From Schizophyllum amplum (Eukaryota > Basidiomycota > Agaricomycetes > Agaricales > Schizophyllaceae), in NCBI GenBank assembly GCA_007026445.1, contig VDMD01000061.1, forward strand, positions 62,001-126,000: a stretch of DNA of 64,000 bases. The letters are read 5' to 3'. Made by a program: the position numbers and the translations under genes. Each line of letters starts with the position of its first letter. Within the stretch, counting starts at the first letter, position 1. Positions 19,555 to 29,395 of this stretch are shown here, piece by piece. Under the pieces are notes generated by a model, which ran no database searches, was not told where the DNA came from, and saw only the letters and a list, made by a program, of their open reading frames with translations.

Positions 19555-21770
19555 GCAGCCGTATCACAGTTATACGAGTAATGAACCTGTTGCTCGTTTC
19601 CTCCTTCCTCTTCGTCATCCCCTGCTTCGCTCGACATCTCGCTCTCGGCATCGGTGTTGATTGCGCTCAACGGACTATCCCCCCCGGTTGATTCCCATTC
19701 AATCGCTAACTGGTCCCCTGTAAGGACATATGTCGACCTTCCCAGCGCAGGTTTTGGCACCGTGCATACTGGGTCGCCCCACATGTGTCCAGTCTGCCTG
19801 CATCCAAAGCAGCGTCCCTCGCGCCGTAGACGATCCATCTCCTCGCGCGACAAGCCGACCAGTTGTCGCATCATGACCCGGCTATTGCTGTTGTTCGTAG
19901 CTTGCGGGATGGGGTTGTTGTTCCTGGGGGCGGTCTGATTAGCGTTGGGTGCGGCCTGACGAGTCTGAGTGGTGTTAACTTGGTTGGCGCGGCGTACCGG
20001 GTTCAGGGGCGAGGACACTGCAGGTGTCGCGCGATTGTTGTTCGCACCAGTATATCCACGAGTTGCGTGGGTTGACCGATTGTCCGTGCGATGGCTCAGG
20101 TTCCGAGTCTGTGCGCCTTTTGTAAGCCGCTCTAGCTGTGTGCGGCGGGCTTCTCGTTTTTGCTCGTCCTGCCAGTGCTTGTTGTCCAGGACCGTGTAGA
20201 GGTTCTTCATTTCCTCAAAGTTGCGTGGCGAGGGGGCGAACATGGCCGCCTCTACGATCCTGTCCGGCATGCTCTGCTCCAGTCGAGTCATCCAGTGAGC
20301 CTGGTTGTACTGGGTGCGCTGAGCAACATTTTCGAACTGGACGATGTACAGCGTGAAACGCTCGTCGCTGTCCATGTTCAGTACCTCGTACTCAGCTCTC
20401 GCGTCGGCCACTGGATCGGCTAGGTCGAACTGACCCGCAAACTCGCTGATGAAGGCTTCGTAGTTTGTGAGTGCCGGGTCGTTCGGGCGGTAGTGTTCGA
20501 GGTTCTGCCAGTGGTTGCGCGCCAATTTGGTCATGTACGAGACGGCGAACAGGATTCTCGACTGGTGCGACGCGTAGGTGAGTGGTTTCGTCCGGAAATG
20601 TAGATGTACGGACTCGACCCAGTCCCTCCACTGCGATGGATCGCTGCCGTCAAACTCCTTGGGGCGCGCTAGCTCGCGCTGTTTCTCTTTGGTGAGTTCC
20701 TCTTGGAGTTGTTTGCGTCGGTCTTCTCTTGTCCGCCGTTCCTCCGACTCTTCGCGCCGACGATTCCCCTCTTCAGCTGTGGGACGGATAGCTTGTACGA
20801 GGTGATGTATCCACGGTGGTGGTGGCGCGTCGAAGTAGTTGTTATTTTGCCCTGGTGGGCCTCGCGGAGGTGGCGGTGGAGGTGCGCCTGGGTATCCACC
20901 TGGGGGTCCCCCTGGCGGCGGTGGAGGCGGTGGTGCTCCTGGGTATCCCCCCGGCGGTCCTCCCGGCGGCGGCGGCGGCGGCGCGGCAGGGTATCCCCTG
21001 AACGGTCCGCCTGGCGGTGGCGGCGGAGGCGCCTCTGGGTATCCTCCCGGCGATCCTCCCGGCGGTGGCGGCGGCGGCGCTCCTGGGTACCCTCCTACAT
21101 ATCTGTATGTTGTTGCCGTCGGGTACCCTCCTGTGGGTCTATTAGCGTGCGTGGCGTTAGAGATGGTTTGCGCGCCTCCGTATGTGTTCGTCCTTCCTTC
21201 AGACCCGGGCGACGCGTTCGTGAGATCTCCAAAACCCCTTGCCCATGCCGGTACCGTACTCGCTCGTGGGTTATTTGTGGTCACGGGCGCCGTTATTGGG
21301 GTTACACCCAGTGGTGGTTGTGTAACTGGTGTCCTCCGCGCTGGTGGCCTTAGCGGGGAACGAGGTGGAATTGGTGGCGGCGCACCTCTCATCAAGTTTG
21401 CCGCTCCCCCTACGAAGTTATGGGGTGCTCTCGGTATCGGCGAGACCAGTTCTCCTCGAGAGGGCTCCCTGGCGCTACCCGAGCGGTTACGGTGAGAGTA
21501 GTCGTCAGGATCGTTGGAACCTCGAGTTTCCCCGGGCGGGACATACAAGCGTTGGCCCAGTGTGGTCTCTGACGGGGTGTACACCGGTGGCGCCTCAGTT
21601 CGCGCGTGAGTCCCCGTCAACGGAGCCTCAGGCTCGTAGAATGACACCCCGTGTCTGGCGTTTTGAGAGCGTGGTGTCGGCGTGTTAGCCCGCGTAGTCG
21701 CGACCTGTGGCGTGAGTGAGCCAAACACGAGTTGGTTTGTGTGCCGTGTAGTCTCTACCTGAGTCTCCAT
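19542..21770 (-). CDS. Gag (capsid and nucleocapsid) of the retrotransposon
   Basis: 742 codons. It forms the virus-like particle and packages RNA. The N-terminal third is Pro/Gly rich with tandem units of the type GGYPGAPPPPPP (about residues 225-320). The capsid-like region (about 365-520) contains WRDWVESVHLHFR and FAVSYMTKLARNHW, typical of fungal gypsy Gag. A Gln/Arg/Lys-rich helix follows, then a zinc-knuckle-like motif CFGCRQTGHMWGDPVC. Its spacing is C-x2-C-x4-H-x6-C instead of the usual final x4. The stop is two codons after the frameshift heptamer. The gag frame is also open upstream of this ATG beyond the ORF1 stop, so some Gag could arise by a -1 shift from ORF1. Confidence 0.88.
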   Translation of the reverse strand: METQVETTRHTNQLVFGSLTPQVATTRANTPTPRSQNARHGVSFYEPEAPLTGTHARTEAPPVYTPSETTLGQRLYVPPGETRGSNDPDDYSHRNRSGSAREPSRGELVSPIPRAPHNFVGGAANLMRGAPPPIPPRSPLRPPARRTPVTQPPLGVTPITAPVTTNNPRASTVPAWARGFGDLTNASPGSEGRTNTYGGAQTISNATHANRPTGGYPTATTYRYVGGYPGAPPPPPPGGSPGGYPEAPPPPPPGGPFRGYPAAPPPPPPGGPPGGYPGAPPPPPPPGGPPGGYPGAPPPPPPRGPPGQNNNYFDAPPPPWIHHLVQAIRPTAEEGNRRREESEERRTREDRRKQLQEELTKEKQRELARPKEFDGSDPSQWRDWVESVHLHFRTKPLTYASHQSRILFAVSYMTKLARNHWQNLEHYRPNDPALTNYEAFISEFAGQFDLADPVADARAEYEVLNMDSDERFTLYIVQFENVAQRTQYNQAHWMTRLEQSMPDRIVEAAMFAPSPRNFEEMKNLYTVLDNKHWQDEQKREARRTQLERLTKGAQTRNLSHRTDNRSTHATRGYTGANNNRATPAVSSPLNPVRRANQVNTTQTRQAAPNANQTAPRNNNPIPQATNNSNSRVMMRQLVGLSREEMDRLRREGRCFGCRQTGHMWGDPVCTVPKPALGRSTYVLTGDQLAIEWESTGGDSPLSAINTDAESEMSSEAGDDEEEGGNEQQVHYSYNCDTAAGNV

Positions 21771-21895
21771 TTGGCGCTCTCTTTCTCTCCCCTCTCTCTC
21801 TTGCCGAGCGATGGAGGATGGCGTGTCGAGTCGGTTCAGCTCGATATTGGTTGCCGTGCGGTTCCGTCGCTCGCCGCTATCTGTGGAGGTAGGTG

Positions 21896-23152
21896 TTAGC
21901 GCCGGGGGGGCTCGGTAGGGCTGCGATGGGCTCCTTCGCTCGCGTAGTCGAGGTCGGTGTAATTGTCGCCGTTGCCTGCCATCGGAGGTACTCTCGTGAG
22001 CTGATGGGGCTGTGGGACGAGCCTTTCCGCCGTCCAGAGAGTTGATCGACGTCTCTCGTTCGGGGGGATGTGCCCTAGTCGAATGCGCGACGTGTCTTGT
22101 AGGTTGTCGCTCTCTTCCTCTCTCTCTGAGATATGCGTTAGTTGTCGTCGGTCGTTTGTGACCTCCGAGGGTTCGAACTGACGTTGTTCCTGGTAAGATC
22201 GTTCGGCAGGTATCGGCGTGGGTTCCCTCGCGGGACTCGGAAGGGAGATGGTGATGCGCGCAACGTCGTTGATGACGAAGGGCCTTCCCTCGTCTTGGAC
22301 GAGTTGAAGGGGAGTCCTTCCCGTCCTCTCGGCCTTACTCACCAGATCTGTCAGATCATACTGATCAAAGGAGTTGTTACTCCAGTCGGGGATGTCGCGA
22401 GTAGATCTCAGAAGATCGTTTAGCTCGCGTACGCGGTTTGTGTCACCGAAGAATCCGACATGGTGGGTTCGTAGATAGCCCCGATGAGCGAAGTTCGAGG
22501 CGAAATGACGCAGCCAGCTTAGCACCATCGGCAGACTCGTAGATGGGTCGTTCGGCATTTCGGCGTTTTGATGTTCCCCTAGCAGTAAGAGGATACGCCA
22601 GGCTTCGACCGCGCGTCCTAGGGGAGTGGCGAGAGGATCGGATCGTTCTACCGGCGCCGCAGGGTGACTCATGTTGAGCGTGAATGGTTGGGGACGTGAC
22701 GGGGTGGACATGTCGTCGGCTTGGTTCCAGTTGATGGAGGGGTACGACGAGTGGGTGGTGAGAGGTGCCGGGGCACGTGTTCGTGATCGGTCGTACATCA
22801 CGCGCTCGTCGGGGACGGAGGCTGGAGAGTGTAGCTCCGTACCTTGCACTCTATACCAAGGAGGATAGGGTCCGTTCAGAGAATAATTCTGATTTTGTGA
22901 TGACTCTCCAGTACGCGGCACGTTCCCCGGGGTCTGGAAGTCGCTGCCGGGCGTTTGATACGGTCCGGAGGCCGATGACTCATGAACTCGCGGCGACCTC
23001 GTGATCTCGGTTCCGCTCGGATGGATCAAAGAGTCAGATGGCAGCGGTACCGGGCTACGGTGTCCGCGGCGTGTTATGGTGTCGGATGTCCGAGGTGCGT
23101 TGCGCCTCGTTTCTTGTTGCTCTTCTTCTTCGTAGAGCGTGATGGTAGCCAT
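21896..23152 (-). CDS. ORF1 of the retrotransposon, upstream of gag, not recognised
   Basis: 418 codons from the first ATG after the primer-binding site. Most fungal gypsy elements start with gag here, so this extra frame is unusual. The N-terminal 170 residues and the C-terminal 110 are Ser/Pro/Arg/Glu rich and probably disordered. A central part (about 180-310) looks ordered, with hydrophobic helices such as RAVEAWRILLLLGEH and LPMVLSWLRHFASNFAHRGY. No zinc finger, protease or capsid motif is seen. It ends with a seven-C run (sense strand, 21910-21904) six bases before its stop, and gag lies in the -1 frame, which hints at a frameshift link. It could be an N-terminal extension of Gag or a separate accessory protein. 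Confidence 0.65.
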   Translation of the reverse strand: MATITLYEEEEQQETRRNAPRTSDTITRRGHRSPVPLPSDSLIHPSGTEITRSPRVHESSASGPYQTPGSDFQTPGNVPRTGESSQNQNYSLNGPYPPWYRVQGTELHSPASVPDERVMYDRSRTRAPAPLTTHSSYPSINWNQADDMSTPSRPQPFTLNMSHPAAPVERSDPLATPLGRAVEAWRILLLLGEHQNAEMPNDPSTSLPMVLSWLRHFASNFAHRGYLRTHHVGFFGDTNRVRELNDLLRSTRDIPDWSNNSFDQYDLTDLVSKAERTGRTPLQLVQDEGRPFVINDVARITISLPSPAREPTPIPAERSYQEQRQFEPSEVTNDRRQLTHISEREEESDNLQDTSRIRLGHIPPNERRRSTLWTAERLVPQPHQLTRVPPMAGNGDNYTDLDYASEGAHRSPTEPPRR

Positions 23153-23177
23153 CTCGCCTTTCAAAACCTCGTCGTGG

Positions 23178-23191
23178 TTAGACTTAGTATT
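23178..23191 (-). other. Primer-binding site, apparently self-priming
   Basis: One nucleotide inside the 5' LTR the sense strand reads AATACTAAGTCTAA. This is the exact 14-nt reverse complement of TTAGACTTAGTATT inside the LTR (23380-23367), which lies 32 nt downstream of the LTR TATA box and so should be the 5' end of the RNA. This matches the Tf1 mode, in which the transcript's own 5' end primes reverse transcription; I recognise no tRNA 3' end. Confidence 0.7.
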
Positions 23192-23192
23192 G

Positions 23193-23503
23193 TGTTAGGC
23201 TCGGCTTCTTTTGAGGATCGACGTTGGTCGAGGAGTCGGACGCGGACGACGAGGTTAGTACTCGGCGGGACGCGGACGGCGGACGAGATCAGACAGAAAC
23301 GAGAAGAGAAGAGAACCGAATCAGATTGCAGAAGGAAACACGAGGCGATTGGGCAGAGGTAACGAAAATACTAAGTCTAAGGAGGCCTCGTGTACTAGGG
23401 CTTGAATATATACTAGAAGAACATGAGGCGGGCATGAGGCCGTACACTAGGGATCCAGGTAGGAGTCAGTGGGTCCTTATAGGAGGCGTGACGGGTCGTG
23501 ACA
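23193..23503 (-). repeat. 5' LTR of the retrotransposon
   Basis: 311 bp, bounded TG and CA, matching 13351-13661 along its whole length. On the sense strand it contains a TATA box and the inferred transcription start. The target duplication CGCAC follows at 23504-23508. Confidence 0.95.
23405..23412 (-). promoter_or_regulatory. TATA box in U3 of the 5' LTR
   Basis: The sense strand reads TATATATT. From its first base to the sequence complementary to the primer-binding site (starting at 23380) is 32 nt, the standard TATA-to-start distance. Confidence 0.65.
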
Positions 23504-23508
23504 CGCAC

Positions 23509-26500
23509 GGGCTGCGATTCAATATCTGCCAGCTACCGTCTTCGTTCGAGCTCAACAACGAGATCCCCGACCTCGAGCAACGCGTCAAGGACAACATATC
23601 GCCGGCACTGCAGTATTCGTGCCATGCAGCCGCTACTCATCTCAACTCGAGCGCACGTAGCCCTTCAGGTAATGGATAAGGCTCCAACCATATTATCTAC
23701 ATACTGTTTTTATACTGTTTAAACTAATTAATTATATCCTCTATATACACCCCCGGCCCATAGACTGTAATCAGATGGTATACTGTCTAGTATATGGTAT
23801 CACATGACTGGCCCTCCAAAACCCTCATTAAGACATCAACTCAGAAGGTGTCTCTTGACTGGCTTGTCTGGTTATATTGGCAGAGCTTATATTAGCTAAA
23901 CATAAAGTGTAATTTTTAAAATTAAGTATAATCTCCGGATTTGGCAGGTTTTCAAAAATTGCAAATGGTGGTGGCTTGCTGGCTCACTGCCGAATAGCAG
24001 CATGAGACTTTTAGAGATGATAGTACTTAAGCCAAGCACCAGAACTTAGATATAGAAGCACCATTACATACCCCCTAGTGATTGACACTAACCCATGTAG
24101 TATACTGTATACACCCACTAATTACTAACTAATTACTAACTTTCACTGTATACCATCTATATAGGGCTCAAGGTGTATACATAATCTATATGGTTGGAGC
24201 CTTAGTAATGGATCAAGCTCTTGGGTGGCGCCCATATCTAATACTTTTTTGCAGACGAGTTCGAGGTTTCCCACGAAATCCAACAACGGGTTTTTGTCTT
24301 CCTGACAGAGAAATTCTTGTTCTGGTTAGAGGCCTGTAGCTGTATGGGGCTGCACAGTGCACCAACCACGGAGCTGCAGCAATTCTCCGAGTGGACAAGC
24401 GTGAGTGTGGATTGGTAAATCTTGACACAGCGAGAAAGATTTGACTGTCATGCAGGCCTCAAGAGTGTGGGACCCGCAAGAGCTCATCGAGGATTACATC
24501 AAGTTTGTCCTTCGTTTTCGAGATGGTATCGCGTTGTCTGCTCCGCAGGTGTATCTCAGTGGGTTGGTGTTTGTGCCACTTGAGTCCCAGGTCCACCATC
24601 TATACCGACCACACTTCAACTTCCTGGTCGATGTCTCCGGGAACGCTCCAGAGCGGCTATGGCCACCCGCGGAGCCAACTGCGATCAGTGTTCCTTCCTC
24701 TGTGTCCTCCGTTGCGTTCTCGCCTGATGGAAAGCGCATTGCGTCGGGCTTGTGGGACGATACTATCCGGCTATGGGACGCGATAACGGGAAGCCAGGTC
24801 GGAGGAGCGCTCGTAGGGCACAGAAATGTGGTCAATTGTCTCGCATTCTCGCGCGACGGACAACGTATTGCGTCGGGCTCGCGTGACAGCACCATTCGGG
24901 TGTGGGACGCGGTGACGGGTGAGCTGGTCGGTGCAGTGCTCGAAGGGCCCGACGAGGTCACCTCTGTCGCATTCTCGCCAGACCTTCAGCGCATCGCGTG
25001 GGGCTCGCTTGACAACACCATTATTCGGGTGTGGGACGCGGCGACGGGTGAGCCGGTCAATACAGTGCTCGAAGGGCACAGCGACGGAATCACCTCTGTC
25101 GCGTTCTCGCTCGACGGACAGCGCATCGCGTCGGGCTCCTTTGACGAGACCATCCGGGTGTGGGACGCGACGACGGGAGAGCAAGTCGGTGCCACGCTCG
25201 AAGGCCACAGCGGCCGAGTTGATTCTGTTGCATTCTCGCCTGACAGACAACGCGTCGCGTCAGGGTCCAAAGACAAGACCATCCGGGTGTGGGACGCAGC
25301 AACGGGTGAACCGGTCGGATCAGCGCTCGAAGGCCACAGCGACGGGATCACCTCTGTCGCGTTCTCGCCAGACGGACAGCGCATCGCTTCGGGCTCGTGG
25401 GATAGAACCATCCGGGTGTGGCATGCGGCGACGGGCGAGCAGGCCTGTGCGACGCTCGAAGGGCACAGCTATTGGGTTACTTCTGTCGCATTCTCGCCCG
25501 ACGGACAGCGCATCGTGTCGGGCTCGGAAGAGAAGACTATCCGCGTGTGGGATGTAGCGTCGAGCAAGCCGGTCAGCGCGGCGCTCGAAGGACGCAGCAT
25601 CAGAATTTGGTCTGTCGCATTCTCGCCAGACGGACAGCGCATCGTGTCGGGCTCGGGTGACAGCACCATCCGGGTGTGGGACGCGGCGACGGGCGAACCG
25701 GTCGGCGCAGTTCTCGAAGGCCACAGCGAAGGGGTCGTGTTTGTCGCGTTCTCGCCCGACGGTGAGCGCATCGCGTCAGGCTCCGAAGACAACACCATAC
25801 GTTTGTGGGACGCAGCAACGGGTGAGCCGGTCGGTGCAGCGCTCGAAGGGCATGGTGACGAAGTCACCTCCGTCGCATTCTCGCCAGACGGACAGCGCAT
25901 CGCGTCGGGCTCGTGTGATAGCACCATTCGGGTGTGGGACGCGGCGACGGGTGAGTTGGTCGGTGCGGTGCTCGAAGGGCACGACGATGAGGTCACCTCT
26001 GTCGCATTCTCGCCAGACGGACAGCGCATCGTGTCGGGCTCGGGTGACAGCACCATCCGGGTGTGGGACGCGGCGACGGGTGAACCGGTCGGCGCAGTTC
26101 TCGAAGGCCACAGCGAAGGGGTCACCTCTGTCGCATTCTCGCCAGACGGACAGCGCATCGTGTCGGGCTCGGGTGACAGCACCATACGTTTGTGGGACGC
26201 AGCGACGGGTGAGCCGGTCGGTGCAGCACTCGAAGGGCACGGTGACGAGGTCACCTGTCTCGCATTCTCGCCAGACGGACAGCGTATTGCGTCGCGTTCG
26301 GATGAAGGAACTATTCGAGTGTGGGATGCGGCGACGGGAGAGCAGGTCGGCGTGGTGCTCCAAGGGCACAGCAAGCATGTCCTCTATGTTGCATTTTTGC
26401 CCGACGGAGAGCGCATCGCTTCGGCCTCGTACGACGATACCATTCGGGTGTGGGATATACCACCCGCGCACTGGAGAGGTATTGGTCCTCTCTCTGTCCC

Positions 26501-26787
26501 ATGTCCTTCACGGACACCACTATCAACGTTTGCGTAAAGATGACGAATGGCTTCATTCATACATCACTGACCCGCCTCTACCGATTCTTTGGATTCCGCA
26601 TTATCTGCGTCAATGGAAATATCCCATCGCCTCCCCTGGCCATCGTATCATTTTCCCAAAGCCCAGTATCACCGTCAACGTGGACAACGCCGCCCTAGGG
26701 GAAGATTGGACGCGTATATACACTCCGGAGGCTGCGAGTCCGAAGTCCACGCTCATCGCTGCTGGCGAACTTGGGTATCCTGCATGA
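23509..26787 (+). CDS. WD40 sensor, 3' part of the split NACHT-WD40 gene
   Basis: This continues the NLR gene at 10857-13350: after the first TSD copy ends a codon (His704), GGG at 23509 follows in frame once one TSD copy and the retroelement are removed. Exons: 23509-23668, 24255-24400, 24456-26478, 26540-26787, all in phase; the whole gene would have 1,562 residues. Residues 705-805 carry the helical spacer typical of this family (FNICQLPSSFELNNEIPDL, then FLTEKFLFWLE). From about residue 890 come 14 WD40 repeats of 43 residues, enough for two seven-blade propellers. The final exon (DDEWLHSYITDPPLPILWIP) is the usual conserved tail. A WD40-only product could arise only from an internal start such as ATG 24441, which lies inside an intron. 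As it stands, this half is probably not translated as part of an NLR. Confidence 0.85.
23677..24204. mobile_element. hAT-like MITE in an intron of the NLR gene
   Basis: A 528-bp, strikingly AT-rich segment without coding capacity. It has perfect 17-bp terminal inverted repeats (TAAGGCTCCAACCATAT) and is flanked by an 8-bp duplication, GTAATGGA (23669-23676 and 24205-24212). The 8-bp duplication and short TIRs fit non-autonomous hAT elements. The duplicated target starts with the GT of the intron's 5' splice site, so the donor is preserved. Confidence 0.85.
24700..26460 (+). repeat. Tandem array of 14 WD40 repeats, 129-bp period
   Basis: Each unit follows the pattern VAFSPDGQRIASGS-xxTIRVWDAATGEPVG-xxLEGH. 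One unit (near 24985-25075) has an extra Ile (NTIIRVWD), giving 44 residues. Units 8-10 and 11-13 form a three-unit block duplicated with near identity (period about 387 bp; compare 25630-25735 with 26020-26125), so copy number has changed recently. Confidence 0.9.
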
Positions 26788-28572
26788 GACACTACTCACG
26801 TCACTTACGCGAGCTTGGATTGCAGCAGAAGGTATGTCCTCACTTGTGTACCCCGTCGTTGCGGACGTTTACTAAGACTTGCACACTATAGGGTTAAGGA
26901 ATGTACATGAACGACGGCGTACACACTATACACGCGCTTGCCAGCGTCTGGATCACGTCTTGTGGGTAATTTGATTCACGAAGAGTGTTGAACGATGTCA
27001 CTGGACTCAGAGGTCGTGGTCGTGATGATCATATAGAACGAGGTAATAATGAGGACGGCGTCCTGCTAGTATCAGGATTCTGTACCTCAACCCGGAGGTG
27101 ACTGACAGTCGAAAGAGCCCCAGCGAGAGACGCGAGAGCGAGAATCAATGTTCAAGAAAGATGCTGGGCGTCAGAGACTCGTGACAAGATACCTAAGGGG
27201 ACGAAGGGGACGTTGACCGAAAGAGCGCGGCAAGCCAAATCATGATGATATTCGAGTAGTGAGTACAGAAAAAGTAAAAGAAAAATTATCAGCCGCGGTA
27301 CGCGAGTCGTGCGCGTGAGGCACTACGCGGAATTGTGAGTGAATAGAAAAGTCGTACACGAGAAATGCCAACGGAAAAGACGCAGATTTGACAGTAGTGT
27401 CCGCGCGGCGTGTTTCTTGCGCCTCCAACTCCAGCAGGCCACCTTCCTACAGCGTCAAGGTTTCCACTCCAGGGCGTTGCGATTATCGTCGTAGACCAAT
27501 CGCGGTGCGGAGGCACAGGCGGAGCTCGAGAGTACCGACGAACGAGGGGTTGAGGACGATTCCGATGATGGATGTCTGACCTCACAAACGTCGCATCTTA
27601 CTGACTATGCTGGTCGCCTATGGCGCGGACCACGGATGATGGAAGGAGAAGCGTCGATATCCTCCTAAGAGCGCGCGCGGCGGTTTTGGTTATTCCGATT
27701 GGCGATGGGTTGGGTGGATTGAAATATGTTGCTGATAGTATGCAGTCCGAACTTCTATACCTGTGATGACCAGATAGCAAGCAAATCCAGAAGGGATCAC
27801 GCACCTCACACTGGCTATTTTCTGACAAAGTGCAACGGGGGTTCACATAGACATTGAAGGCGTACAGCGTGAGTGGGCGTCGAGAGCTACCGAGGCCATT
27901 GAGCTCGAGAAGCCGCCGATCGACGATGGACGTCTAGGAAGAACGTCGATGACGGAGGTCCGTCGCTGTCGTCTGCGAGAGTCGTAGAGGAGCATTGGGT
28001 GACCCGGTATCCATGCCGTCGTCCTGCTGTCGGAAAGGGTGGAGGGAGCTCTGAAGTTCGGAGGCACGCTCAGGCGGGAGTAAGCGTGACTTGAGCAGAG
28101 TCCGGCGACAATGTACGTCTGGAGACTGGTGCAAAGACTAGTCGATTTCGGAGACGAAAGCGACACTCAGTGAAGTGTGGTGTGCGGACAGCGTCGCTAG
28201 CGATAGTGATCATGAGCGCAGGACGAGAAGGATGATCGGCGGCCCGGCGGCCTGCACTTGCTTTCAACCTTCACGGTCGCAGCGCTCGATCTCCCCCGTC
28301 GTCTCGCCGGCTTCTTTATTCTCGTATGCTCCTCACGAAACATCACCGCTTCGGCCGCTCGCAAGAAGGAACATCATCTAAATCCAATCGACTTACAGTC
28401 TTCATGCCAGTACAGGTGCGTGCTCGTACCCAGCTTGCATGCTCTGCTGACATAACGCTATTCAGCTGGTAAGTCCAATCATATAAGGAAAGACGACAGC
28501 ACCTGGTCGCGGCGCGATCTCGTCGCTACTTAGTATAATATCGTCGCACCCTCCCGGTCCCCTCTCCCCTCT
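26788..28572. other. No firm gene; weak minus-strand coding signal
   Basis: The stretch just after the NLR gene is featureless. Minus-strand frames at 27585-27289, 28166-27843 and 28267-28070 are Ser/Arg rich with protein-like composition, but no domain or splice chain could be established. They may be remnants of one unrecognised gene. Confidence 0.3.
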
Positions 28573-29395
28573 ATGCCGCTCGCCGCTCCAGCTGCAGGCG
28601 AATGGGCGAGTCATCCCCTCTCACTCGAACATAGGGAGGAAATAGCCAGCGCGACGGATAGCGAACAAGACAGGACAATACCTCGGTCGGTTCCGTACAT
28701 TTGGCCTTGCCTTCGCGCGACCCCGCATTCTGTACCTACCCCTCGTACCATACCTCATTCTCCCTCATGAGTCCCTATCTTGTGCCACTGGGATACGTTT
28801 TCAAGAGAGTAGCGTTGCCTCTTACATCAGACCGCAGACCAGTCAAGAAGAACCTCGCCCTAACGCGCGCTCAGCAGTCGTGCGTCACATGCTGGCGCTA
28901 CCGGAACATGCCTGAGGTGAGCAATAGCGCTGGCACATCCTCTGCTCACCTTCCTTCCTTATATTCTCCACCCTATGCGGCTATGCTATCGACGTTTGGC
29001 TGTATTCCGCTCACGCGGTCACATCTATGCTGCCGAAGATCTGGTAGCACGTCGACCATTACATGTTTCTCCTGTATTGTTCTGCCACCAAATATGCTGG
29101 AGCTCGACACTCGTCTGACTCTGCGTATGATCAATCTATGGACATTTGTGGCTGACATCATGCCCATAGAATACCGTGACGAGTCACAATCATGGACAAG
29201 CGCCCATTGTCCGCCCAATAGGTCATACAATAAGGCGCCGAGGCCCGTCAGAGGTCATGGCGCCTTTGTGATGCACGTGTCGCCTGCTACATTTATGTTG
29301 AAGTGCACGTTCTTGAACTTTGCCTTGACCACCGACCGCTAATCCACCCACCACCTATCGATTGACGGCGCTCGACGGGCGCTTGCGACATAGAC
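28573..29395. other. No firm gene upstream of family member A
   Basis: A short plus-strand frame begins ATGCCGCTCGCC at 28573, and a longer one runs 28701-29342. Neither has a recognisable motif. The region may contain the promoter of the gene at 29396, but no TATA box is obvious. Confidence 0.3.

Larger units (their letters stand above)
13351..23503 (-). mobile_element. Full-length Ty3/gypsy chromovirus (Tf1/sushi-like) inserted in the NLR gene
   Basis: A complete 10,153-bp element on the minus strand. Its two 311-bp LTRs start TG and end CA and look identical along their length. CGCAC is duplicated on both sides (13346-13350 and 23504-23508). In sense order from 23503 downward: 5' LTR, primer-binding site, ORF1, gag, gag-pol with integrase and chromodomain, an antisense coiled-coil gene, a polypurine tract and the 3' LTR. 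No frame is broken, so it is probably autonomous and recently inserted. The orientation is opposite to the host gene. Placement in the Tf1/sushi group rests on the C-terminal chromodomain and the apparent self-priming site. Confidence 0.95.

Noticed and set aside
20839..21495. Plus-strand Gly-rich frame (218 codons) with GYPPGGPPGGGGG-like units
   Set aside because: It is the shadow of the Pro/Gly-rich repeats of gag on the other strand.
25469..26374. Long minus-strand open frame (301 codons) opposite the WD40 array
   Set aside because: It is the complement of a regular 129-bp coding repeat; its own repeat period is inherited and it has no natural protein signature.
24700..26460. Regular repeats mistaken for a CRISPR-like array
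   Set aside because: The units are 129 bp, have no unique spacers and encode WD40 motifs; the genome is eukaryotic.
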